A stretch of 25,228 nucleotides of DNA from JAHDCJ01 sp039028895 (GTDB lineage Bacteria > Bacteroidota > Bacteroidia > Chitinophagales > Saprospiraceae). The notes under the pieces are model-generated. The model was given only the letters and a program-made list of their open reading frames with translations. It did no database searches and had not been told where the DNA came from. Where the stretch lies: NCBI GenBank assembly GCA_039028895.1, contig JBCCHF010000065.1, forward strand, positions 1-25,228, in the 5' to 3' direction. Position numbers and translations under genes: made by a program. Below are positions 7,910 through 15,722 of this stretch, in pieces (within the stretch, counting starts at the first letter, position 1; every line of letters begins with the position of its first letter).

Positions 7910-9130
7910 CTAATTTTTAACAAATTTCTTGCTGACAACATTATGTCCTGAGATTACCGTTAAGGTGTAAAAGCCTGAAGGTAGTATACTTAGGTTTAAT
8001 GCTGCTTTATGTTTGTTTGAAGGATCTGTAGTAGCACTGTAAACTTTCGCTCCTTTAGCATCAAAAACTGAAAGTTCACTGATTAATGTGGCTTCTTCAA
8101 ATCTGATGTTGAGAATGTCACTTACCGGGTTAGGATATATACTAATGGCCGATTCGTCAGAATAGGTCTGTTCAAATTTTACAACTTTTATCTCACTGTA
8201 TTCGTATGTTTCATCGTTATCGACCATTTTTAGGCGATAGTAGTTGTTTCCTGAAAATGGTATTCTGTCAAAGTGTTCGTATTTCAATGAAGTGAAACTT
8301 GTGCCTGCTGCATCTACTCTCGCTATTGTTTCCCAATTATTGGAGTTACCTGACCGTTGAACATCAAAATAGTCTGTATTGATTTCAGAAGCCGTTTCCC
8401 ATGATACCTGTACGACATCACCAATGTCAATGGCATCAAAGCTGGTCATCTCAACAGGCAGGGATTGGTCTGATGGATTGGTCAGGGTCAAATCTGCTGT
8501 TGCAACCTGTGTAGATGTAAATGGAGAAGATGGTGTTAATGAAAATATTTTGGTCCGCAGACCCGCTCCAGTCCCTTTCCAGGTCATACCTGCTGAACCG
8601 GTAGCATCGGAAATGCCACTTACTTTAAAACGGCCAAGCCTAAATGTACTTGCGGTTCCTTCGATCTGGGCTACTTTATCATCAAAGTTTGTTTGATCAG
8701 TAGGCGCAGCTCCGTTGAGATTGATGATCAATTCATTTGAGGAATTGATAGACGTGGATGTATTGTCATAATAAAACTTCTGAACATTGTTATTCGTCGC
8801 TACTGCCTCCGGATCTGTATTTGTTACCGAAACGAAGGTGTTATAGCCATTCTGAATAAAACCAAGCGGAGGATTAGGGTTGGAAACTTTCGAAAAAACC
8901 GGATTCGTAAAATTGCCATGGTTAAAAGTGAAAATAAAATCAGCATTATCCAGGTAAAGGTCACCACTAGTTCCGGGAGTGGTTTTGAGATAAATGTCAA
9001 AGAAGAAATCTGTACCGGAAACCATTTGATTTTCTATCGTGCATTCTACTTTTACCTGTGCTTTACCGGTCAGGCCAAAAGAGATCAAGATAAATAAGCA
9101 GAATAAGTGTTTTAATGTAGTCATGATCAT
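7910..9130 (-). CDS. T9SS-exported beta-sandwich protein
   Basis: A 406-residue secreted protein. The signal peptide runs to about residue 24 (FGLTGKAQ). ATG codons at 9130 and 9124 are both possible starts. Residues 25-222 form a beta-rich domain (DFFFDIYLKTT, then YLDNADFIFTFNHGNF, then FRLGRFKVSGI) that recalls the carrier or cohesin-like beta-sandwiches found ahead of T9SS tails, though no enzyme motif is seen. Residues 224-318 are the common module LPVEMTSFDA...VSWETASEINTDYFDVQRS...YYRLKMVD, shared in form with the subtilisin. The type A sorting domain is 327-406, with YPNP at 332-335 and KKFVKN at the end. It lies 162 nt after the giant repeat gene and 57 nt before the subtilisin gene, all on the same strand. 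Function unknown; a binding or structural surface protein is most likely. Confidence 0.88.
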   Translation of the reverse strand: MIMTTLKHLFCLFILISFGLTGKAQVKVECTIENQMVSGTDFFFDIYLKTTPGTSGDLYLDNADFIFTFNHGNFTNPVFSKVSNPNPPLGFIQNGYNTFVSVTNTDPEAVATNNNVQKFYYDNTSTSINSSNELIINLNGAAPTDQTNFDDKVAQIEGTASTFRLGRFKVSGISDATGSAGMTWKGTGAGLRTKIFSLTPSSPFTSTQVATADLTLTNPSDQSLPVEMTSFDAIDIGDVVQVSWETASEINTDYFDVQRSGNSNNWETIARVDAAGTSFTSLKYEHFDRIPFSGNNYYRLKMVDNDETYEYSEIKVVKFEQTYSDESAISIYPNPVSDILNIRFEEATLISELSVFDAKGAKVYSATTDPSNKHKAALNLSILPSGFYTLTVISGHNVVSKKFVKN

Positions 9131-9241
9131 TGATTTTATTTTGAATCAGGTGCAATAAATGGTGTTTTATTATTGATACTTCAACCACCCAATATGTTAC
9201 CCTGACAATAGTGATAAAATGATAAAAGGAAGTGATTAAAT

Positions 9242-9277
9242 AGGCAGGGGAGCATTCGGGAATTGGCTCCCCCGCCT
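9242..9277 (-). terminator. Probable terminator of the giant surface-protein gene
   Basis: A 12-bp stem with one mismatch (9242-9253 with 9266-9277) is very GC-rich (GGGGAGC against GCTCCCC) in AT-rich surroundings. It starts 16 nt past the stop at 9293. On the minus strand it is followed by TATTTAATC, only a loose T-tract, so termination may be partial and allow some read-through into the 406-residue T9SS gene. Confidence 0.6.
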
Positions 9278-9292
9278 GATTGCACCAAGGTT

Positions 9293-9457
9293 TTATTCTG
9301 AAGTAAGGTTTCGATTGTTCCATGGCAATACTCGGTCAGCTGCATCAACCACACCATCGAGGTTAATATCCCATGGTAAATAGCCAACTGCATTCCTGAA
9401 ATTCCATGTACCGGAACGATCGGCAGCATCAATTATACCATCAGTATTACCGTCACC
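9293..9457 (-). other. Dockerin-like pair of calcium-binding loops at the giant protein's C-terminus
   Basis: The last 54 codons carry two copies of D-x-N-x-D-G-x-x-D-A-A-D (Asp1548/Asn1550/Asp1552/Asp1556/Asp1559 and Asp1576/Asn1578/Asp1580/Asp1584/Asp1587). Each is followed by an aromatic/RN end (TWNFRN, PWNNRN), spaced 28 residues apart. This is the pattern of EF-hand calcium loops and dockerin repeats. It occupies the place where the neighbours have a T9SS sorting domain. Confidence 0.8.
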
Positions 9458-12400
9458 GCCTGCAATTGTCATAACACCCGGAGAAACCTGAATGATAGCA
9501 TCTGTTGGAAGTGGAACAGTTGGGTCAGTCATATCAACAGTACCGCCTAAAGTCAGGAAGTTCACTGGATCTATTGTCCAAGCCTGTAAATGCGTTCTAT
9601 GAACGAAGTTGATGTATCCTTCGTCAGGCCTTGCAACACCGTCCGGAAAGTCAATGGTGAAGGGTGAACCATCTGGATTGCGAATAGATCCATCGCCATA
9701 AAGCAATCCTACTTTTCCGGTTAATTCGTTTGACGATGCTGTTGGAGCTTGAAACACTCTGACATAGATCCAGTCAATTGGCATCTCGCCAGGTGGAAGA
9801 GAAGGCATAAACGGTTGTTCAAGAATCGGGGCAACTTCTCCAGGATTGACGGGTGTAAATCCAAAACCTGAGTAAGGCTCAACTGGCGGCAACAATTCCT
9901 GTTGGTATAATAAGGCCAACATGCCTTGCATACTAATGTCGTATGGCCCTTGCATCATCATACTCATATCCATTTGAACCTGGTCTCTAATGGTTACATT
10001 GACCGTAACATCAGCCGAATTACCATTAGCATCTGTCGCAGTAAACAATACCGGTGTAATGCCAACGGGGTAGTAGTCAGACGCATCTTGTCCAAAGGTG
10101 TAGTCATTTGTCAGACGGACACCTGAGCAATTGTCGGCTATAATCGGGATTGGTACAAGGTACGGATCTGAATAAGGGGTAATATGGGCTCTTGAAGCAA
10201 GTGCTAAACTATTAATCTGCTGACCATTTTGATCATAACACCTAACATTATCCTCATCGACTACCCAGAAACCTCCATTTCTTCTCGGATCTGGAATGAT
10301 ATCAGCTTTTCCATTCGTTGTAACATCTGAACCGACTTGTTGCCCGTTTTGATTATAGCAGCGAACCTTTTCGTCATCAGCTATCCAGAATGCGCCATTA
10401 TTTCTTGGATCAGGGACAATTGTGGATTTCCCCTCAGTAGTTATATCACCACCAACCTGCTGCCCGTTTTGATTGTAGCAACGGACTTTTGTACTATCCG
10501 CCACCCAGAATGCACCATTGTTTCTTGGGTCAGGAATGATCCCTCCTTTTCCAATAGTAGCGATAGTTCCACCGATTTGCTGTCCTTTGTTGTTGAAGCA
10601 TCTAACCCCATCATCATCAGCTATCCAGAATGCACCATTATTTCTTGGGTCAGGAATGATACAGGCTTTTCCATTAGTTGTAATCGTATTTCCCTGTTGT
10701 CTTCCACGGCGGTCAAAACATCTAACCCCATCGGCATCAGCTACCCAGAATGCACCATTATTTCTTGGATCTGGGACAATGGTTCCTTTACCGTTTGTAG
10801 TCACAGTAGTCCTCAGTTTGCCATTTTGATCATAACATCTGATTCGATTATCATCAACTACCCAAAAAGCACCGTTATTTCTTGGATCTGGTACCACAGT
10901 ACTTTTCGTATTTGTGATAATAGTACCCACTAAATCTCCGTCCTGGTCATAGCATCGAACTTTCGTACTATCGGATACCCAGAATGCGCCGTTGTTTCTT
11001 GGATCTGGTACAATTTCTCCTTGCCCTGTGGTGCTAATATCGTTGCCTACCTGTTGTCCATTTTGATTATAGCATCTGACTTTAACTGTATCAGCCACCC
11101 AGAATGCACCATTATTTCTTGGATCTGGAACGATTTTCCCTTTTCCTTCAGTATTGATGTCTGATCCAACCTGGTCTCCATCCTGATCGTAGCAACGAAC
11201 CTTGGTTGAATCTGCTGCCCAGAAACCACCATTATTTCTTGGATCGGGTACTACATCAGCTTTTCCAGTTGTTGGGATGTCGGAACCTACTTGTTCGCCT
11301 TTTGAATTGTAGCATCTCACTTTTGTGCTATCAGCTACCCAAAAGCTGCCATTTTTACGGGGATCGGGCACTACGTCAGCCACAGAGGTCAATGTTATTG
11401 GCGTAAGAAGTATCGGCAACCCAAATGGGTCAAAAACATGGAGTGATTGATGATCGCCTACCCAATGCATTCCCAGGTAAGGATTTACATCGTAAGCTAC
11501 ATCAAAAAAGCTATCAACAAAAAGTGGTGGAGTGAGATCATCCGGTCCGCAGCCATCATCGACGATTCCAAAATTATACCCGTTTAATGGCCCGAAAGGA
11601 TGCCCAAGGAGCTCTGCACGCAGCATCATAATGGTGCCGTCTGGAATTAAGGGCAAAGGAGGTCCAACCCACTGAGTTCCATCAAAAATACCTGCACCAA
11701 GAGGAATCCATGGCAAAGGAAGGAAAGGTTCTGAACCCGGGCCGAAAAAATTGTAGTAAAAGTTCATGGTACAAATGCCATCGCAGGTGGTATCCCATTG
11801 ACTTGAACTGAAGTCGAACAATCCGGCTGAAGGAGCGTGAACCTCTCCCGGTAATAGTACAAAGTTTTCAGAGACCCCATTATATCCTTGTGTTGGATCA
11901 AATCTTGGCCCAAGTTCTTCGCAAGCAGCTCTTTCGACGTTGTAAGCTGAAAGACAATCTGCTATACAATCCGCTTTTTCACTGGCGGAAATCTCTTCTC
12001 CGGAACAGCTTAATATACAGTCAGTAAGTTCCTGGAGTTTTGTTTCATCTGCACCAGTGGTTGCCTCATTTGTAACTATCAATTCCGGGTAACCGGACAT
12101 GGTAACTTCAAACTGTGTCAAATGCTCAATAGCGCATGCACCATTTTCTGCCAATAGTCTGATCTCATCACCCATAACGGTACCATAGCCTGGGATTGTA
12201 CATGCCACTGGAGCGGGATATGGAATTCTGTAACAATATAATCCACCTCTTGGAATGCCCTTTCCACAACCTCCAGGCGGGTCAGGAAGAATAACTCGTG
12301 GTGAACTAGGGTCATTTTGTTGCATTGGGATATAGTCAATAATTTCACCGTTTAAGTAAATTTCGATCAACATTGTACTCGTGCCACCAATAGAATAATC

Positions 12401-14095
12401 GGCAAAAACATGGTATTGCCCACCAACTTCAGTGATATCTATCCATCCTAATGGCATTTCCACACCACCGCATATTCCTGATGATTCGATGTGAATGTTT
12501 GCGCCTGTAGCAGGAGCGAGAGGCAGCCATTCCATCTCGAAAGCCTTAGTGTCTTCTCCAAGGTCAATTGAAACACCGTCTAATCCACTTGAACCAATAT
12601 TACTAACCGTTAGATGATCTCCATTGGCACTCATTTGGGTTTGCCCCAATCCCTGGTGGAATTGTTCAAACATATCAAGGAATAAATCATTGATCAATAA
12701 ATCATTAGGTCCGATAAATTGAATAGAAAAATCAGATATATAATCCACAGGGGCATTTCCATTTTCAGCTAATACCCTGAGTTCGTCGCCAAAATAGGTG
12801 CCATGGCCAGGGATATTCCACGGAAGTGGATTACCATAATCAGGACCAATGTAATAACACAATAATGGAGGAGGAAGAAAAGGACCACCTGTACCTGGCC
12901 GGATTCTTTTCCCGCAACGATGCGGTTGTTCTGTTGTAGTCGCAATAATCGGATCGGTATAACCTTCTATAACATGGATGATTTGACCTTCGTTAACTAC
13001 TTCTATGCGCATGCTTGTTGTTCCCCCTGAGCTGTAATCAGCTGTGACTGTAAAACCTGCCCCATTATCTATTACTTCCAGCAAACCAAGAGGAAGCCCT
13101 GGTGTACCACCCATGGATCCAGAAGCTCCCAGCGTTAAAGTTTGTAGTAAAGGATATTGAGGGTGAGTGGCATCGAATCTGACTTCTGTGCCACGAGATT
13201 CACCAAGATTAATAGAGACACCGTCTTCCCCACTTGAGCCAATATTCGAAACAACCAGGTTTCCTTCTGGAGACAAGTTTGTTTGAGCCTGTCCCAGACC
13301 TGCAGTCAGCAAGCCCTGGAATAGGGTTGGGGTGGCAGGAGGAAAAAGCATTGTGTTATCAAATATTCCGCCGAAGTCGAGGGTTATCCCTTCGTCTTTG
13401 ATGTCAATGTAAAATCCGGTAATAGGATCAATTTCTGTTAACATCAGAAAATCATTATTCAGATCATCTGCGATCAGACTTTGTAACGGATCTCCGATTA
13501 GGAGGTAGTCTACTGGTAATCCCTGAGCTTGAAGCATGTTGAAAGCCTGGAAAGTGATGTCTTCTGTTGTCATGCCCGGGAAAGTTGGAATTGTAGCAAA
13601 TGCAGATCCAGTACCAAGGGTTACAAATCCAGGATCACCTTGTGGAGTTAAACCCGTAGGAGTGCCTGACAGGGCAAACCCGCCATAAGGTTCACCTATG
13701 GAAAATGAGAAAACATTATGTGATTCATCTTCTTTAGTTTCGTCTTGCCTTAGCCGCATTGATAAAATGGTAAATCCCTCGGAGGACCCTGCGACTACCG
13801 CATTTGAAGAACCTGCAATAGAATCAATACCAGTTGCATTTGAAGGCGCAGCCGCTCTTATTTTTTCAGCTTTTTCAAGATCGTCATCATCTTCATGGAT
13901 AGCAGTGTTCCATTTTATCGTAGTTTTATTGCCATTCGCATCTCTCACCACAATTTCTACAGTTACGTTGCCTGTTTCCGTTGGGTCACCACAGCTTATA
14001 TTGGCCTGGTTTGCTTTTAAGCCAAATAGGCCCACAAAAAAAGCTAAGCCGATTAGCATAAAGCGTTTAGTCGTATTGAGAAGAAAAATATTCAT
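9293..14095 (-). CDS. Giant exported surface protein with 40-residue propeller-like repeats and dockerin-like tail
   Basis: A 1600-residue protein with a signal peptide (MNIFLLNTTKRFMLIGLAFF, to about residue 30). Regions in order: an N-terminal segment (31-257); a module present twice, at 258-462 and 474-668, each with VSNIGSSGxDGVSI(N/D)LGE, ADYSxGGT, RCGK/GCGK, a CYY/CYR segment and GDE(L/I)R(V/L)LAENG; a twin CX3C stretch (C693/C697, C710/C714); a partial repeat at 877-905; ten repeats of 39-40 residues at 906-1302; a HYR-like domain at about 1303-1375 (ADNCSG, then TATDANGNSADVTVNVTI); a linker with MMM and PP runs; and at 1547-1600 two EF-hand/dockerin-like loops (DGNTDGIIDAAD and DINLDGVVDAAD). 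There is no YPNP T9SS sorting domain. It is probably an adhesin, matrix or scaffold protein. It is divergent from the ECF sigma gene. Confidence 0.92.
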   Translation of the reverse strand: MNIFLLNTTKRFMLIGLAFFVGLFGLKANQANISCGDPTETGNVTVEIVVRDANGNKTTIKWNTAIHEDDDDLEKAEKIRAAAPSNATGIDSIAGSSNAVVAGSSEGFTILSMRLRQDETKEDESHNVFSFSIGEPYGGFALSGTPTGLTPQGDPGFVTLGTGSAFATIPTFPGMTTEDITFQAFNMLQAQGLPVDYLLIGDPLQSLIADDLNNDFLMLTEIDPITGFYIDIKDEGITLDFGGIFDNTMLFPPATPTLFQGLLTAGLGQAQTNLSPEGNLVVSNIGSSGEDGVSINLGESRGTEVRFDATHPQYPLLQTLTLGASGSMGGTPGLPLGLLEVIDNGAGFTVTADYSSGGTTSMRIEVVNEGQIIHVIEGYTDPIIATTTEQPHRCGKRIRPGTGGPFLPPPLLCYYIGPDYGNPLPWNIPGHGTYFGDELRVLAENGNAPVDYISDFSIQFIGPNDLLINDLFLDMFEQFHQGLGQTQMSANGDHLTVSNIGSSGLDGVSIDLGEDTKAFEMEWLPLAPATGANIHIESSGICGGVEMPLGWIDITEVGGQYHVFADYSIGGTSTMLIEIYLNGEIIDYIPMQQNDPSSPRVILPDPPGGCGKGIPRGGLYCYRIPYPAPVACTIPGYGTVMGDEIRLLAENGACAIEHLTQFEVTMSGYPELIVTNEATTGADETKLQELTDCILSCSGEEISASEKADCIADCLSAYNVERAACEELGPRFDPTQGYNGVSENFVLLPGEVHAPSAGLFDFSSSQWDTTCDGICTMNFYYNFFGPGSEPFLPLPWIPLGAGIFDGTQWVGPPLPLIPDGTIMMLRAELLGHPFGPLNGYNFGIVDDGCGPDDLTPPLFVDSFFDVAYDVNPYLGMHWVGDHQSLHVFDPFGLPILLTPITLTSVADVVPDPRKNGSFWVADSTKVRCYNSKGEQVGSDIPTTGKADVVPDPRNNGGFWAADSTKVRCYDQDGDQVGSDINTEGKGKIVPDPRNNGAFWVADTVKVRCYNQNGQQVGNDISTTGQGEIVPDPRNNGAFWVSDSTKVRCYDQDGDLVGTIITNTKSTVVPDPRNNGAFWVVDDNRIRCYDQNGKLRTTVTTNGKGTIVPDPRNNGAFWVADADGVRCFDRRGRQQGNTITTNGKACIIPDPRNNGAFWIADDDGVRCFNNKGQQIGGTIATIGKGGIIPDPRNNGAFWVADSTKVRCYNQNGQQVGGDITTEGKSTIVPDPRNNGAFWIADDEKVRCYNQNGQQVGSDVTTNGKADIIPDPRRNGGFWVVDEDNVRCYDQNGQQINSLALASRAHITPYSDPYLVPIPIIADNCSGVRLTNDYTFGQDASDYYPVGITPVLFTATDANGNSADVTVNVTIRDQVQMDMSMMMQGPYDISMQGMLALLYQQELLPPVEPYSGFGFTPVNPGEVAPILEQPFMPSLPPGEMPIDWIYVRVFQAPTASSNELTGKVGLLYGDGSIRNPDGSPFTIDFPDGVARPDEGYINFVHRTHLQAWTIDPVNFLTLGGTVDMTDPTVPLPTDAIIQVSPGVMTIAGGDGNTDGIIDAADRSGTWNFRNAVGYLPWDINLDGVVDAADRVLPWNNRNLTSE
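10190..11380 (-). repeat. Tandem array of ten 117-120 nt repeats inside the giant gene
   Basis: Unit boundaries on the minus strand are 11380-11261, 11260-11141, 11140-11021, 11020-10904, 10903-10787, 10786-10667, 10666-10547, 10546-10427, 10426-10307 and 10306-10190. Units 4, 5 and 10 are 39 codons, the rest 40. The consensus is xxIVPDPRNNGAFWVAD, then a variable STK/DDG triplet, then VRCYxQxGQQVG, then a variable TTxGK end. PDPR, NG, FW, D and RC are in every unit. Each unit has one Cys (RCY/RCF). The pattern matches a four-stranded propeller blade of the NHL type (WVAD...V..YD..G). A degenerate copy (HWVGDHQSLHVFDPFG) precedes unit 1, so the fold may have 10-11 blades. Confidence 0.95.
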
Positions 14096-14266
14096 ATCAA
14101 GTATTTTTTAGGTGTTATTTTGAAATCATTTACATTCTGTCGTCGAAACAAATGCATGGCCATTAACAACCGTTTATACTTGGGGTGAAAAGAATGTTAC
14201 CATCTGGACATAAGAAAAATGAAATATTTGTTGAGCTGGCAGCCGATTATTCATAAATTGGTGTAA

Positions 14267-14851
14267 ATGAAAAAACTGCCTAAATCAATCACGGATAAGG
14301 AGTTAATCAAAGGGATAGCGCTAGGTGACCCGGAGGTGATGGGCTATTTGTATCAGGCTTATTTTCCCAGGATTGAGCGTTTTATTACTTCAAATAGCGG
14401 CGATATTGATGATGCGATGGATATATTCCAGGATGCTGTTATGGTGGTTTATCAAAAGTTCAAAAATCCCGAAGCCTCATTAACCAGCTCGTTTTTTACG
14501 TTCCTTTATGCAGTTTGTCGCAACTTATGGTTGAAGGAATTGAAAAAAAGAAAGGATAAAGGGGTAACCACTTCGCTCGAATCGGTATCAATTGGTGTCG
14601 AAGAAATCGAATCTGCCATTTTCAATCGTGATAAGATCTCATTATTCAGGTCAAAATTCACCAAACTCGGTCAAGGATGTCAAGACATTCTCAAATTATT
14701 TTTTGATGGCAAATCCATGAAAGAGATTGCCTCAATAATGAACATTTCTGAAAAGTACGCACGGAAACGAAAGTTTCAATGTAAAGAAAAACTGACCGCT
14801 TTGGTTAAGGCTGATCCTCTATACAATGAACTCAAGCACCATGGAGAATAA
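14267..14851 (+). CDS. ECF-type RNA polymerase sigma factor
   Basis: A 194-residue sigma-70 family factor with regions 2 and 4 only. Region 2 is about 24-93 (MGYLYQAYFPRIERFI, then DIFQDAVMVVYQKF, then FLYAVCRNLWLKELKKR). Region 4 is about 120-180, a helix-turn-helix in GCQDILKLFFDGKSMKEIASIMNISEKYARKRKFQCKEKL. The last helix with YARKRK is typical of a Bacteroidota ECF group. The gene is divergent from the giant surface-protein gene (171 nt between starts) and its 3' end overlaps the next gene by 26 nt, so the two are translated together. It probably directs transcription of nearby surface genes and perhaps its own operon (inference). No FecI-type partner or TonB receptor is adjacent. Confidence 0.93.
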   Translation: MKKLPKSITDKELIKGIALGDPEVMGYLYQAYFPRIERFITSNSGDIDDAMDIFQDAVMVVYQKFKNPEASLTSSFFTFLYAVCRNLWLKELKKRKDKGVTTSLESVSIGVEEIESAIFNRDKISLFRSKFTKLGQGCQDILKLFFDGKSMKEIASIMNISEKYARKRKFQCKEKLTALVKADPLYNELKHHGE

Positions 14852-15617
14852 ACAGAATGTATTCGAAAAAATAGAACAATACCTTAATGGTACACTCGAA
14901 GGTGATAGCCTCAGAAGTTTTGAAGAACAACTCAAGACTGATCCCGAATTAAAAGCAGAGCTGGAGTTACACCGACTAATGTCAATTGCTGTCACAGATG
15001 AACATAAGGATAAAACCATCGCAGTAAAACTCAACGAAATAGGAAAGGATTATCTGGAGAGAAGAAACAGCCAACAGAAATCACAGAGGAAGACCATATT
15101 TATGCAACCCGGCAAATGGGCAATAGCGGCTTCTTTTGCGATTCTGGTAGCATTAGCTGCATGGTTTTTTATGAACGACAATACAGGATTGACAAATGAC
15201 GAGCTATTTGCGCAGACTTTCGTGATACCGCCAATTACAGACAGGGAACGATCGACAACAAATGATATCAATACAATTTTAGAAAGTGCTTACGAAAACT
15301 ATGAAAAAGGAAATTTTAATGCAGCTGTCAAAGACTTTGAAGTGGCACTCACCGAAGCGGAAAAGGCTTCATTCGCTTATTACCAGGCTATTGCCTTTCT
15401 CGCAAGTACTCCACCAGATACAGAACAAGCTGCCACAAACCTGATTTTCATTATTACTGATGGCGATAATACTTACGTGACAGCAGCAAAATGGTACCTG
15501 GCTTTGATCCATGTCAAGGAAGGGAATATTGATTCAGCAAAAGAATATCTCCAGACACTTTCATCAAAACCGTCTAAGTATCAACGAAAAGCAAAAGCCC
15601 TTTTGAAAGATATCTAA
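14826..15617 (+). CDS. Probable anti-sigma factor with one membrane segment and C-terminal TPR-like region
   Basis: A 263-residue protein. Residues 1-90 are a soluble helical region (IEQYLNGTLEGDSLRSFEEQLKTDPELKAEL) like the sigma-binding ends of Bacteroidota anti-sigma proteins. A single membrane segment is at about 98-116 (KWAIAASFAILVALAAWFFM). Residues 145-263 are TPR-like helices (AYENYEKGNFNAAVKDFEVAL, then AAKWYLALIHVKEGNIDSAKEYL) that would lie in the periplasm. There is no zinc-type anti-sigma motif. The start at 14826 gives a 26-nt overlap with the sigma gene; an ATG at 14841 (MENKQN) is equally possible. Order, overlap and topology support anti-sigma or signal transduction from the envelope. 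The TPR end is the likely sensing or partner-binding part. Confidence 0.8.
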   Translation: MNSSTMENKQNVFEKIEQYLNGTLEGDSLRSFEEQLKTDPELKAELELHRLMSIAVTDEHKDKTIAVKLNEIGKDYLERRNSQQKSQRKTIFMQPGKWAIAASFAILVALAAWFFMNDNTGLTNDELFAQTFVIPPITDRERSTTNDINTILESAYENYEKGNFNAAVKDFEVALTEAEKASFAYYQAIAFLASTPPDTEQAATNLIFIITDGDNTYVTAAKWYLALIHVKEGNIDSAKEYLQTLSSKPSKYQRKAKALLKDI

Positions 15618-15722
15618 TTTGAAAGCGTAATTTTCCTACAATAGAATAAACCAAAAACTATTCGTTTTCTGGTATTTAGGTGTTACTTTTATGCAAGCCC
15701 TTTTTTATAATTCCGCATAAGT

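Noticed and set aside
10337..10933. Long plus-strand open frame (198 codons) across the repeat array
   Set aside because: It is the complement of the 120-nt repeats, whose length is a multiple of three, so an open antisense frame in one unit repeats in all. There is no start context, and the minus-strand frame explains the conservation.
10190..11380. CRISPR-like array
   Set aside because: The 120-nt units are coding throughout, have no short repeat/spacer alternation, and lie inside one open reading frame.
13698..14111. Plus-strand open frame opposite the start of the giant gene
   Set aside because: It is antisense to the signal peptide region and has low-complexity Ser-rich composition typical of a shadow frame.
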